A stretch of DNA of 58,673 nucleotides from Chitinophagaceae bacterium (GTDB taxonomy: Bacteria > Bacteroidota > Bacteroidia > Chitinophagales > Chitinophagaceae). Numbering within the stretch: position 1 is the first letter of the stretch; each line of letters begins with the position of its first letter. The notes beneath the pieces were generated by a model that saw only the letters and a list, made by a program, of their open reading frames with translations, did not search any database and was not told the origin of the DNA. The position numbers were made by a program, and so were the translations under genes. Shown in pieces: positions 35,805 to 45,227 of this stretch. The DNA lies in NCBI GenBank assembly GCA_947447825.1, contig CANFLL010000013.1, forward strand, positions 1-58,673. The letters are read 5' to 3'.

Positions 35805-38468
35805 ATGAGAAGGATATTGTTTTTAGTTGTTGTTGCATTGTTGTTTAGTAGCCATTCGTTTGCAAAACATGTGAAAGGTGGATGGATATTGTATGAATAC
35901 CAAAGTGCTGGAGCAACCACCAATACGTCCATTTATAAAATTACAGTAACTGTTTATTACAGTTGTACACAACAGGGACCCAGAAATATAAGTGTCGGAA
36001 TTTATGATGGAGTAACGAATGCATCTGTATCTACAAATACTATTGATAATGCAAACTCTGAAAATAGCATTAGTAAAACTACCTATAGTTCCTGTTTGAG
36101 TAGTCATCCGGATGTTTGCGATCTTATTGATGTTTACACCGAAACTGTAACACTTTCCAATAATTCAAATGGTTATTTGATTGCGGTTCGCTCTTTAATT
36201 GGAGAAAGAACTGATAATGTGGATAATATTTCAAATTCTGGGAAAACCCAACTAGTCATTATGGCAAGAATTCCAGGCACCATCAATGGGGTTGATTATC
36301 ATAAAAATACCAGTCCAACATTTGTGTTCAAGGACACGGCAATTATTTGTTATGGAGGTCATTTCGATTATCAGTTTTCTGCAGTTGATAACGTTGATAA
36401 CGACTCACTTTCTTATTCATTTGGTAATGCTATGAATTGTGCAAGTACAACATCGCCTCCATTCCCTTCTGTTTCCTATCCTTCACCTTACAAATTTTCT
36501 TCCCCTTTAGGCAGCAAAGTAACCATTGATCCAGCAACAGGATTAATCTCTGGCACAGCACCTTCAACCACAGGAGAGTACATTATTGATGTGTATGTGA
36601 AGGAATGGAGGCAGGGCGTGTTGATAGATTCAGTTTTGAAAGAATTAGAAATAACGGTAAATAATTGCAGCTTATTGAGTGCCGATTTAGAGAGTGTGTA
36701 TGTTAACTGCGATAGCCTTACTTTATCTTTCCAAAATGAATCTTCTGCCTCAAATATCACCAATTATCTATGGAATTTTGGTGATGCAAATAGTACAAGT
36801 AACACAAGTACAGATGCAACAGTAACCCATAAGTACTCTCAAGCAGGCGAATACACCCTAACACTTTCTGTATCGAATAATGATGGTTGTAACAACAGTG
36901 CCACTGCCAAAGTGAAAGTTTATCCTGGTTTTAAGCCTAACTTTAAAACAGTGGGTAGCTGCTACCAGTCTCCCATCACGTTTATTAATACTACTTATGC
37001 TAAATATGGCGTTGTAAACAGTTGGGAATGGAACTTTGGCGACCCTACTTCTGCTAGTAATACTGCCTACAGTGTGTTCACAGCCTATACAGATACGGCA
37101 ACGCATCAATATAGTACCCCTCAAACAGCCACCGTAATCATGAAAGTAGCTAGTTCGGTGGGTTGTTCGGGTAGTGATACCATGCAAGTGTTAGTGAACG
37201 ATAAGCCTACCATTAACTTGCTTCCTTACCCCGACACCGTCATCTGCGACAAGGATTCTGTAAAACTTACTGCTCAAACTACGGCAACCGTTTTCAGTTG
37301 GTCTCCACAAACAAACATGATAAATTCTACCACGCTTACACCAATTGTTTATCCTAAAACAAACACTACTTACACCCTCACCGCCAAGCAAGATGGCTGC
37401 GAAGGTTCGGCAAGTGTTTTGGTGAATGCAGTACACTATATCACGGTGTCTTTTAATCCCGACACAATGCACGCATGCAAAAAGGATAGCATTGTGTTGA
37501 GTCCTATCACCCAGGCTTCAAGTTTTTTATGGACAGAAACGGGTAGCGTAAAAACCCTTAGCAACGATACTGTCAGGAACCCAAAAGCTTCGCCCTACAA
37601 AGAAGTTACCACCTATCATCTGACAGCTAATCTTGGGAGTTGTCCGGCACAAGCATCCATAACGGTTTATGCTTCGCCATCGCCTGTGGTAAAAATTAAA
37701 GGACCATATCCTGATACCACCATTTGTTATGGCGTAACTGCATTGCTTCGGGCTGCCATCACGGGCAATAAAGCAATGTGGTCACCGAGTGCAGGGTTGA
37801 GTGATAGCACTAGTTTAACGCCTACTGCTAGCCCCATTTCAAACACTACTTACACTCTAGCCGTAAACGACAATGGTTACTGCCACAAATATGTATCGGA
37901 TAGTGTGGTCATTAAGGTGGTTTCTGCGTTTAACATTTCTGCTGGCGATGATACGGCGGTGATAACAGGAGAACAATTGGCAATAAGTGCCACCTTATCG
38001 GATACTGCTTTTAGTTATCCACTTACTTATAAATGGACACCTTCTAAATATGTTAATCTGGTAGATTCTCCCAATATTATTATTACTGGTTTGGCGAATG
38101 CGCCCGACTCGATAAAATATAGGGTTACGGCAACTACTAAACAAGGATGTACAGACACTAGCTATGTAACCGTGAAGTTTTACAGTACTAAGCCCGACAT
38201 ATTTGTTCCATCTGCTTTTACCCCCAATGGAGATGGACACAATGATGTGCTGAAACCTATACCAGTGGGCATTGCACACTTTGAATATTTTAGGGTTTAT
38301 GATCGATATGGGCATTTGGTTTACTCCACTAATCAAATAGGAACGGGATGGGATGGAACAATAAATGGTTCGCAAGCCGATAATGGAACCTTTATCTACT
38401 TGGCAAGAGGAATAGATTACCTCAAAAATGTGATAAATAAAAAAGGAGCAGTGGTTCTTTTTCGGTAG
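35805..38468 (+). CDS. Large PKD-domain surface protein with T9SS type B sorting domain
   Basis: 887 residues from the ATG at 35805, with signal peptide MRRILFLVVVALLFSSHSFA. Several immunoglobulin-like modules follow: PKD-type (YLWNFGDANSTSN..., WEWNFGDPTSASN...), then about four further beta-domains each opening with a VxxxPDT(x)IC pattern. The end is a gliding-associated C-terminal domain, FVPSAFTPNGDGHNDVL...FRVYDRYGHLVY...GWDGTINGSQADNGTFIYL, the type B signal for type IX secretion, typical of SprB-like or adhesin proteins. It is probably anchored on the cell surface and may act in adhesion or gliding. Neighbouring gldJ fits. It uses a TAG stop. Confidence 0.9.
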   Translation: MRRILFLVVVALLFSSHSFAKHVKGGWILYEYQSAGATTNTSIYKITVTVYYSCTQQGPRNISVGIYDGVTNASVSTNTIDNANSENSISKTTYSSCLSSHPDVCDLIDVYTETVTLSNNSNGYLIAVRSLIGERTDNVDNISNSGKTQLVIMARIPGTINGVDYHKNTSPTFVFKDTAIICYGGHFDYQFSAVDNVDNDSLSYSFGNAMNCASTTSPPFPSVSYPSPYKFSSPLGSKVTIDPATGLISGTAPSTTGEYIIDVYVKEWRQGVLIDSVLKELEITVNNCSLLSADLESVYVNCDSLTLSFQNESSASNITNYLWNFGDANSTSNTSTDATVTHKYSQAGEYTLTLSVSNNDGCNNSATAKVKVYPGFKPNFKTVGSCYQSPITFINTTYAKYGVVNSWEWNFGDPTSASNTAYSVFTAYTDTATHQYSTPQTATVIMKVASSVGCSGSDTMQVLVNDKPTINLLPYPDTVICDKDSVKLTAQTTATVFSWSPQTNMINSTTLTPIVYPKTNTTYTLTAKQDGCEGSASVLVNAVHYITVSFNPDTMHACKKDSIVLSPITQASSFLWTETGSVKTLSNDTVRNPKASPYKEVTTYHLTANLGSCPAQASITVYASPSPVVKIKGPYPDTTICYGVTALLRAAITGNKAMWSPSAGLSDSTSLTPTASPISNTTYTLAVNDNGYCHKYVSDSVVIKVVSAFNISAGDDTAVITGEQLAISATLSDTAFSYPLTYKWTPSKYVNLVDSPNIIITGLANAPDSIKYRVTATTKQGCTDTSYVTVKFYSTKPDIFVPSAFTPNGDGHNDVLKPIPVGIAHFEYFRVYDRYGHLVYSTNQIGTGWDGTINGSQADNGTFIYLARGIDYLKNVINKKGAVVLFR

Positions 38469-38687
38469 TGGTTAATGGTTATTTTGATAGATAAAGAAAT
38501 CAGCATTTTGTAAAAGTCACTTTTATATGCTCCTTCTTTGCTGAATTAACGTGTAACATTTTGCCTTTCTTACATCCTCCATATTTAAACTAAGAAAAGA
38601 GATGTTTATAGCTATTCATCTACTTAGATTCTCTGAAACCATTACACATAAGGCATTGTAGCTTTCTAGCCCTTATTTTTTTCAATC

Positions 38688-38897
38688 CAAACACGCAATG
38701 ATTCACTTGAGTCGAAGATAAACTCACCTGAGTGACGGAGTGACTCAGGTGAGTCGTGTCATGACTCACCTGAGTCGTGACGTGACTAAGGCAAGCGGCT
38801 TCATGACTCAGTTGAATTTATCTTCCGTTCAAGTGAGTCATGCCATGACTCACTTGAGTCATGACATGACTCGGGTGAGCGGTTTGCCCAAAAATGA
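38688..38897. repeat. Array C: palindromic 21-bp repeats (GAGTCATGACATGACTCACT-like)
   Basis: About ten units in strict 21-bp register (starts at 38688, 38709, 38730, 38751 and so on to 38877), each near GAGTCATGNCATGACTCAC. Most units contain a local palindrome (GACTCACTTGAGTC or ATGACTCA/TGAGTCAT). Variation is concentrated in the central bases. Two forward frames are broken by TGA. No gene is seen in the rest of 38469-38979. Confidence 0.9.
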
Positions 38898-38979
38898 AAG
38901 TGGCATTGTAAAAACGTGAGTATTTTTATTTTTCACTTTAGTATTCAGATAGGTAAAACGCCTGTATTGTGGTAATAAT

Positions 38980-39199
38980 TTACAGCATCAGTTGTATAAA
39001 AACTAAATCGATCAAACGGTCAAACTTGTAGCCAGCATCTTTAATTCTGCCAGCTTCTACAAAGCCAAACTGCGCATGAAAGTCGCAGCTTTTTTGGTTA
39101 GCCGCTTTTATAATCGTAAATGGTGGTAGTGCTCAATATCGCCTCATTCATTATTTCTAAAATAATGGGCAGGTCACGATGTTCAGCATTGCGTATCAT
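38980..39199 (-). pseudogene. Remnant of a GNAT acetyltransferase (PAT-like)
   Basis: On the minus strand, from an ATG at 39199, MIRNAEHRDLPIILEIMNEA is the N-terminus of a phosphinothricin-type N-acetyltransferase. It then reaches a stop and, in another frame, continues as HAQFGFVEAGRIKDAGYKF plus DRLIDLVFIQLML, which is the C-terminus. The middle of the usual ~165-residue protein is missing, so this is a deleted pseudogene of about 220 bp. Confidence 0.8.
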
Positions 39200-39304
39200 A
39201 AATTAGTGGTTAGTGACAATAAAAAACTTGAAATACCAACAAGAATGAGTGACTAATTAACTAAGCACTAATATCTAACAACTAATAGCTATTCATTAAA
39301 ACTT

Positions 39305-39312
39305 TACATTTG
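39305..39312 (+). promoter_or_regulatory. Candidate -7 box for lptB
   Basis: TACATTTG matches TAnnTTTG and lies 18 bp before the TTG start of lptB. No clear -33 box is visible. Confidence 0.35.
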
Positions 39313-39329
39313 TTCCAAATAATTACACA

Positions 39330-40151
39330 TTGAGCATTACCATACATACGCACAATTTAGTAAAGAGCTACAAGGGAAGAACTGTTGTAAATAAGGTTTC
39401 TATCAACGTGAAACAAGGTGAGATTGTAGGGTTATTGGGACCAAACGGAGCCGGAAAAACAACTAGTTTTTATATGGTGGTGGGGTTGATTAAGCCAGAT
39501 GAAGGAACAGTTTTTTTAAATGATGAGGACATAACCAAACTGCCGATGTACAAAAGGGCACAAATGGGCATTGGTTATCTGCCGCAAGAACCAAGCGTTT
39601 TCAGGAAGCTAAGTGTGGAAGATAATATTATGGCAGTATTGGAAATGACTAAGCTAAAAAAAGCTGAACGAAAGGCAAAACTAGAGACTTTATTATCCGA
39701 ATTTAACCTTCACCACGTTCGTACAAACAATGGTGACAGCCTTAGTGGTGGTGAAAGAAGGCGTACCGAAATTGCCCGTGCGCTGGCAGTTGATCCTAAG
39801 TTTATTTTGCTAGATGAACCTTTTGCAGGTGTGGATCCTATTGCTGTAGAAGATATTCAGGCTGTAGTGGCTAAATTGAAATATAAAAACATTGGCATCC
39901 TAATAACGGATCATAATGTAAATGAAACACTATCAATTTGCGATAGAGCTTATTTGTTGATTGAAGGAAAGATATTTAAAGAAGGTACAGCCGAACAATT
40001 AGCCGATGATGAACAAGTGCGCCGCCAATATTTGGGAACAAACTTTGTTTTGAAACGTAAAGACTGGATTATTGATATGGTTAAAGAACATGCCGCAGAT
40101 AAAGAAAAGGTGGATGAAACAGAAGCCCCTGCTGAAGAAGTAAAGGAATAG
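39330..40151 (+). CDS. lptB: LPS export ABC transporter ATPase LptB
   Basis: The cytoplasmic ATPase that drives LPS extraction from the inner membrane through LptFG. 273 residues. Walker [10 protein letters not shown] (38-46), Q-loop [15 protein letters not shown] (LptB-specific), signature [15 protein letters not shown], Walker [14 protein letters not shown], switch His TDHNV. It starts with TTG (39330); no upstream ATG fits. The C-terminus has an acidic Ala/Glu-rich extension beyond the usual ~240 residues. The window does not contain lptA, lptC or lptFG. Confidence 0.92.
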   Translation: MSITIHTHNLVKSYKGRTVVNKVSINVKQGEIVGLLGPNGAGKTTSFYMVVGLIKPDEGTVFLNDEDITKLPMYKRAQMGIGYLPQEPSVFRKLSVEDNIMAVLEMTKLKKAERKAKLETLLSEFNLHHVRTNNGDSLSGGERRRTEIARALAVDPKFILLDEPFAGVDPIAVEDIQAVVAKLKYKNIGILITDHNVNETLSICDRAYLLIEGKIFKEGTAEQLADDEQVRRQYLGTNFVLKRKDWIIDMVKEHAADKEKVDETEAPAEEVKE

Positions 40152-40208
40152 GCAGGTAATGACTATTTTGACTTATTAATTTCAGCCGTTCATTTTTAAT
40201 TTCCCTAC

Positions 40209-40835
40209 TTATAAATTTTTGGTATAGAACCCGTCTTTACCTTCTTTGAATCCTAGCATTTTCAGGTATTTAATGTATTTCAAATCATTTGCTTTTGCTT
40301 TCACACTGGTATACCCTTTTTCTATAAAGCTGTCTTTTAAATTGTAATACACATACTTGCCGTTTTTGAAGTCTTTATATTCCGGCAAAACATAGTCTAA
40401 ACCCACACTCAAAACGTTTTTATCATCTCTGTGAGCCAAAAATAATCCTGCAACAGAGGCATTCCTGAGAATGAAAAAACTAACTGTGTTCATATCGGGA
40501 TTATACGCAAATCCTGGACAAATTTTTTGTATTCGATGGTTATGAAAGCTTAAAAACTTTGCCAAATAATCGCTCGCCGAGTTGATTTCAAGGGTGTCGA
40601 ACACTTCTTTTTTGGAGTATATCTTTTTTAAGTAATAGATGTCAACCATCACAATTATACTGTTCAAAATGCCCACAGGTATTGCCCCAATTAAAAACCC
40701 ATACCCAGAAAACAGTATTGCCCCAATAATATTAACCCATCTAAATCGAACGATAGAATTCATCGTCATCGATAATGCTATAATCATGGAGGCCACGTAT
40801 CCAACCCAAGGCAAAATCTCAGTGTAATTTGTCAT
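40209..40835 (-). CDS. YgjV-like membrane protein with C-terminal GNAT-like domain
   Basis: 208 residues. The first ~70 contain three membrane segments of the YgjV/DUF inner-membrane type (VGYVASMIIALSMTMNSIVRFRWVNIIGAILFS..., GILNSIIVMVDIYYL). The rest (about 90-208) resembles a GNAT-type domain: VSFFILRNASVAGLFLA, a strand YVYYNL, and a closing YIKYLKMLGFKEG typical of the last GNAT helix. The fusion is inferred from sequence pattern; catalytic ability is uncertain. It is convergent with lptB. Confidence 0.55.
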   Translation of the reverse strand: MTNYTEILPWVGYVASMIIALSMTMNSIVRFRWVNIIGAILFSGYGFLIGAIPVGILNSIIVMVDIYYLKKIYSKKEVFDTLEINSASDYLAKFLSFHNHRIQKICPGFAYNPDMNTVSFFILRNASVAGLFLAHRDDKNVLSVGLDYVLPEYKDFKNGKYVYYNLKDSFIEKGYTSVKAKANDLKYIKYLKMLGFKEGKDGFYTKNL

Positions 40836-41331
40836 TTCATTTAATTCAAGGTTACTGATTCTTTTTTATTCCTTATTTATTTCTTAGTGTACCATAATGG
40901 CTAAATCAATCGCCATTAATTAATATTAAAGTGGTCAAAAGTATATTCTTAGTAAACAAGCACTGCTAAAAAAGTTCATATTGGTTACTGATTTTAAGCA
41001 TCTCCAAACTTCAAATTGAATGGAATTGAAACATGTATATGATAGCAAATATTTTTATTTTCCTGATTGCCCCCAAAAAACATTTGGGGAAACAAAAAAG
41101 CATTAAAAGGAATTTACACAAAATCATTATGCCATTTCTAATTTCAATCAATGCCTTGGTTCTTTTTTTACTTTTTGCATGACTTCCACTATGAGCAAAA
41201 AAATGTATCATTGCAATTCATCTTTTTTGTGATTGGTTTTTAGTGTATGTTTTATTAAATATTACTAATACAATTGAATCAATTTAGATGAAGTAGCTAA
41301 CTTTTTAAAACCCTTATCACAAAACATAAAT

Positions 41332-42399
41332 ATGAATAAAGAACTTAGGTTAGTACAAGTATTAAGAGCCTTGGCCGCATCGATGGTAGTACTAGACCAT
41401 TTTTATTTAGCTTATTGCAATGCTAATTTGCCAACATTTTTGGGCAGAACAGGTCTTGGTAGGTTAGGAGAATCGGGTGTTGATTTGTTTTTTGTGATCA
41501 GTGGATTCATCATGTTCTACACCCAATGTCCGCCCACTGGCACACAAAAAGGTTCTATTGCTACGGCATTAAACTTCTTCAAAAAAAGGTTCATCCGCAT
41601 TATGCCATTATATTGGTTTTGGACAACCATACTTATTATTCTTTGGGCATTATCATTGGCTTTCAAAGACAAGCATTTTGGCATTCCTTATCTCATTTGT
41701 TCTTATTTCTTAATTCCTGCTCATCCTTATGCAGGCTTCGAAAGCTTCCGTCCTTTCTTAGAACAGGGTTGGTCATTGGCTTACGAAATGTATTTCTACA
41801 TACTTTTTGCTATTGTGCTTTGTTTTCAACGTGGCCTTTCAAACATTATTTATATAGGTTTACTTTTTCTTGCCAATTTTTTCATCAGTACTTTTTTCGA
41901 TAGTCATGGAGCTTATAGTTATTTGGCGGCATATCCAATGAACATTGAGTTTTCTTTTGGGGCTTTAGTTGCCTTTTTGGTAATGAGGGGCAATTTTAAA
42001 CTCAACAAAACCCTGCTTTGGGTATTGTTTTCTGCAGGATGGTTGTTATTGGGTTGTAGTCTTTTATATACGGCTAATAGGGTGATTTGTTATGGCATTC
42101 CTGCTACAATTATTGTTTTCTCGGCAGTAATGCTCGATTTTGAAACTACCGAAACTAAAAAGAAAAACACCTTCCTTCTTTATCTGGGTAGTGCGTCCTA
42201 TTCTATTTATCTTACCCATGCTAACTTTAGTGCAGCATTTGGCATGAATGCAAAAGCGGGTAGATTAAACAATTTTAATGGTGATTTAATTATTATTGCT
42301 GGTGCAATTGCTACCATTCTTCTTTGTTCATTAACTTATTTAATAGTTGAAAAGCCATTAATGAACCTAATTAAAATCATAACAAGCCCGAAGAAATAA
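41332..42399 (+). CDS. Acyltransferase 3 family membrane protein (OafA/YrhL-type)
   Basis: 355 residues with about ten hydrophobic segments. It transfers acyl groups (often acetyl) to surface sugars. Hallmarks: N-terminal LRLVQVLRALAASMVVLDHF with its His, GRLGESGVDLFFVISGFIMFY, the FFKKRFIRIMPLYWFWT Arg motif, and C-terminal GSASYSIYLTHANFS. The gap 40836-41331 before it has no gene that I can support. Confidence 0.88.
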   Translation: MNKELRLVQVLRALAASMVVLDHFYLAYCNANLPTFLGRTGLGRLGESGVDLFFVISGFIMFYTQCPPTGTQKGSIATALNFFKKRFIRIMPLYWFWTTILIILWALSLAFKDKHFGIPYLICSYFLIPAHPYAGFESFRPFLEQGWSLAYEMYFYILFAIVLCFQRGLSNIIYIGLLFLANFFISTFFDSHGAYSYLAAYPMNIEFSFGALVAFLVMRGNFKLNKTLLWVLFSAGWLLLGCSLLYTANRVICYGIPATIIVFSAVMLDFETTETKKKNTFLLYLGSASYSIYLTHANFSAAFGMNAKAGRLNNFNGDLIIIAGAIATILLCSLTYLIVEKPLMNLIKIITSPKK

Positions 42400-42455
42400 G
42401 TTTTCATAGGGAAGTGTTTATTATCAGAAAGTTTGGGTCAATAAAATAGTAGCAT

Positions 42456-42491
42456 AAAAAAGGCAGCCTTGTTTTTAAGGCTGCCTTTTTT
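42456..42491. terminator. Bidirectional terminator
   Basis: A 15-bp perfect stem AAAAAAGGCAGCCTT (42456-42470) / AAGGCTGCCTTTTTT (42477-42491), loop GTTTTT. It lies between convergent genes, so it can serve the acyltransferase (plus) and the PLP enzyme (minus). Confidence 0.85.
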
Positions 42492-42515
42492 ATGTTCATC
42501 TGAAAGATTTGTGTA

Positions 42516-43769
42516 TTACCCAGCCATATCAGGAATTAATTCTACTTTATAAAAACCTGCTTCTAATTTTTCTTTTGTTTCGCTGAATGCTTTTAGTGTT
42601 TCTTCAATGTCAGCATCAGTATGAGACGCCGTAGGAATTAAGCGATAAATAATATGCCCCTTAGGGATAACAGGATAAACAACGATAGAACAGAAAATAT
42701 GATAGTTTTCACGCAAATCCATCACCATTGCTGTTGCTTCTGGCACTCCACCCGTCATATAGATTGGGGTAACCACACTATCCGTTTTGCCAATATCAAA
42801 ACCACGTTCTTTCAATCCAGCTTGTAGCTTCAACGCATTAGCCCAAAGCTTATTTTTCAATTCGGGTTTTGTACGTAATAATTCCAATCTTTTAAGGTTA
42901 CCAATCACGAAAGGCATTGGTAAGCTCTTTGCAAAAATTTGTGAGCGAATGTTGTATCGTATGTAATCAATAATAACCTTTGGTCCAGCTAAAAATGCAC
43001 CAATACTTGCCATAGACTTTGCAAATGTGCTAAAATAAAGGTCAATACCATCCTGACATCCTTGTGCTTCACCAGCTCCAGCACCTGTTTCACCAAGAGT
43101 TCCAAAGCCATGAGCATCATCAACCAATAACCTAAAATCATATTTGTCTTTCAATGCAACAATTTCTTTTAGCTTTCCTTGATCGCCAGCCATACCAAAA
43201 ACGCCTTCGGTAATTACAAGTATGCCACCAGTTTTTTGTTTTTCAATTAAGGCAGTTGCACGCTCCAATTGTTTATCACAATCTTCTACATCATTGTGTT
43301 TAAAAACATAACGATGACCAGGGTGCAAGCGCAAACCATCAATAATGCACGCATGGCTTTCCGCATCATACACAATGACATCATGTCTGCCACAAAGTGC
43401 ATCAATAGCACTCATGATGCCTTGATAGCCATAATTCATTAAAATAGAATCTTCTTTTTGTTCAAAGGCTGCTAGTTCAGCTTCCAGTTGTTCGTGGAAA
43501 TTACTATTTCCGCTCATCATTCTAGCACCCATTGGCATGGCTAATCCATAATTGGCAGTTGCATCGGTATCTGCAAGGCGAACCTCTGGATGATTTGCAA
43601 GCCCAAGATAATTGTTAAGGCTCCACACTATCATTTCTTTCCCACGGAAAACCATTCTGTTCCCAATTTCTCCTTCTAGTTTTGGGAATGCAAAATAACC
43701 ATGTGCTCTTTCCCTGTGCTGACCAAGTGGACCTTGGTTTTTGATTAACTTCTCAAAAATGTCTGCCAT
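42516..43769 (-). CDS. Alpha-oxoamine synthase, probable serine palmitoyltransferase
   Basis: 417-residue PLP enzyme of the alpha-oxoamine synthase family (serine palmitoyltransferase, KBL, AONS, ALAS). VWSLNNYLGLANHP, MGARMMSGNSNFHEQLE, CGRHDVIVYDAESHACIIDG, LVDDAHGFGTLGETGAG and the PLP-lysine segment FSTFAKSMASIGAF are visible. In Bacteroidota the single-chain relatives near envelope genes are usually serine palmitoyltransferases making sphingolipid 3-ketodihydrosphingosine from serine and acyl-CoA. KBL (threonine degradation) is the alternative. No tdh neighbour is present, which favours SPT mildly. Confidence 0.7.
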   Translation of the reverse strand: MADIFEKLIKNQGPLGQHRERAHGYFAFPKLEGEIGNRMVFRGKEMIVWSLNNYLGLANHPEVRLADTDATANYGLAMPMGARMMSGNSNFHEQLEAELAAFEQKEDSILMNYGYQGIMSAIDALCGRHDVIVYDAESHACIIDGLRLHPGHRYVFKHNDVEDCDKQLERATALIEKQKTGGILVITEGVFGMAGDQGKLKEIVALKDKYDFRLLVDDAHGFGTLGETGAGAGEAQGCQDGIDLYFSTFAKSMASIGAFLAGPKVIIDYIRYNIRSQIFAKSLPMPFVIGNLKRLELLRTKPELKNKLWANALKLQAGLKERGFDIGKTDSVVTPIYMTGGVPEATAMVMDLRENYHIFCSIVVYPVIPKGHIIYRLIPTASHTDADIEETLKAFSETKEKLEAGFYKVELIPDMAG

Positions 43770-44008
43770 AATTTTTGTATCATCGTTTACCCCAATGCTA
43801 AATGCGAATGGTTATTAATTAAATAAGTTGCCCTAATTGCCAATTTATGCCCCACAAAATGGCGTATAAATCAGTTATGAAGTTCACAAAAATAAGATTT
43901 AACGATTTAAGAATACTTTAAAAGTAATAAAGCAATGTTAACATCGTTATTAGGGATGTTTTCAAAGCTTAAATGCCCCAATTTTTAGAACCCTTTTGCA
44001 CTTTTTTT

Positions 44009-44197
44009 AATGATAAGGAATGGTTAAATAATGAACATTATTCGATTTTTCCTCACCAATAAAACGATTTTAATGTAGAGTATTGAAACTTTATTGTACA
44101 AGAATTGGGTTTTCCTTACCAGTAAAATGAATTTACTGTAGAGTATTAATGATATACTGATCATTAAAATTAGTTTACTGAACAGGAAAAACGCACT
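44009..44197. repeat. Array E: decayed 21-bp-period repeats upstream of the PLP enzyme
   Basis: Nine units in register (44009, 44030, 44051, ... 44177). Many begin A(C/A)TG and end in TTT. Two pairs are clearly related: CCTCACCAATAAAACGATTT (44051) with CCTTACCAGTAAAATGAATT (44114), and AATGTAGAGTATTGAAAC (44072) with ACTGTAGAGTATTAATGA (44135). All six frames contain stops, so it is not coding. No gene is seen in 43770-44209. Confidence 0.75.
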
Positions 44198-44209
44198 TGT
44201 AATGCAAAC

Positions 44210-45148
44210 TCAGTTCTTGAAACCTAGATATTTACTATCTCTCCCATTGCTGATATTCCACCAAATTGCTCTTATCAATTGATTAATGAAACGAAACTCT
44301 CCATTTTTCAAATAGGCTAAAATGTTTCGAGGGGTTACAACTAAAACGAAATAAGCATAGAATACTAGCTTCTGAAAAGTACTGGCATTACGGCGTATGT
44401 ATAGAATTCTATTTCGGTTCATAAAATACTCTTTCAATGCACTTTTTTTACCTACAGAGATTGATTCTTTATGAAAAATGAGTGCTTGCATATTCACCCA
44501 AACCTCATATCCAGCCTGTTTAATATGATCTGCCCAATCCATCTCTTCATAGTATAAAAAAAAATTTTCTGCCATCAATCCAGCCTTATCTATTGCTTCT
44601 CTTTTCACCATCATGGCAGCCCCATGTGCAAAGCCAGTCATTCCCGTAACATTGTCATATTGGCCTTTGTCTATTTCAAATTGACCTATGCAACTATTTC
44701 TAGCGGTAAAATAATCCATTGGTGTGTAGCCAGCGTATTGTAACATATTTGGTTTATCAAAATAGCAAATCTTTGGCGACACGACACCTACAATTGGATG
44801 CTTGTCTAGCGTTTCTACTAACGTTTCTAGTAGATGAAAGGTAAATTCTGTATCATTATTTACCAAAAAAAGGTAGTCGCCTGTTGCAGCATTTATCCCA
44901 AGGTTATTGCCGCCTGCAAAGCCAAGATTTACCTCGCTCCTAATAAATTTCACTTCCCTATATTTTGTAATCCATTCGGGTACCGGATTTATTTTGCTGG
45001 CATTATCCACCACAATAATTTCAATGTTGGAGTAGGTATTTTTAGCTTCAATAGAAGCTAACAGCTCATCAGTTACATGGCTGTGATTGTAATTTACTGT
45101 TATGATAGAAACTTTTTTCAAACTAGCTATTTTAAAGGATGTCGTCAA
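44210..45148 (-). CDS. GT2 glycosyltransferase (rhamnosyltransferase-like)
   Basis: 312 residues, soluble GT-A fold. VSIITVNYNH, IIVVDNAS, the SEVNLGFAGGNNLGI region, FLVNNDTEF (the DxD-like nucleotide site), GFAHGAAMMVKREAI and the FLYYEEMDWADHIKQAG motif are all typical of WbbL-type enzymes that add a sugar to lipid-linked O-antigen. Last gene of a minus-strand glycan cluster; start at 45148 is plausible but an internal Met is possible. Confidence 0.87.
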   Translation of the reverse strand: MTTSFKIASLKKVSIITVNYNHSHVTDELLASIEAKNTYSNIEIIVVDNASKINPVPEWITKYREVKFIRSEVNLGFAGGNNLGINAATGDYLFLVNNDTEFTFHLLETLVETLDKHPIVGVVSPKICYFDKPNMLQYAGYTPMDYFTARNSCIGQFEIDKGQYDNVTGMTGFAHGAAMMVKREAIDKAGLMAENFFLYYEEMDWADHIKQAGYEVWVNMQALIFHKESISVGKKSALKEYFMNRNRILYIRRNASTFQKLVFYAYFVLVVTPRNILAYLKNGEFRFINQLIRAIWWNISNGRDSKYLGFKN

Positions 45149-45227
45149 AATACATTGAACAAATAGAATCTATTTTTATGACGTTTAACCTATTACCTAA
45201 AACTAATGACTTACAACTTATAATTTT

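Noticed and set aside
38688-38897. CRISPR array
   Set aside because: Units abut without spacers and no cas genes are present.
41011-41211. 66-codon minus-strand reading frame before the acyltransferase
   Set aside because: Lys/Ile/Phe-rich, no start context, no family resemblance; expected by chance in AT-rich DNA.
42516-43769. Calling the PLP enzyme kbl (threonine catabolism)
   Set aside because: No tdh neighbour; sequence also fits serine palmitoyltransferase, so only the broader family is claimed.
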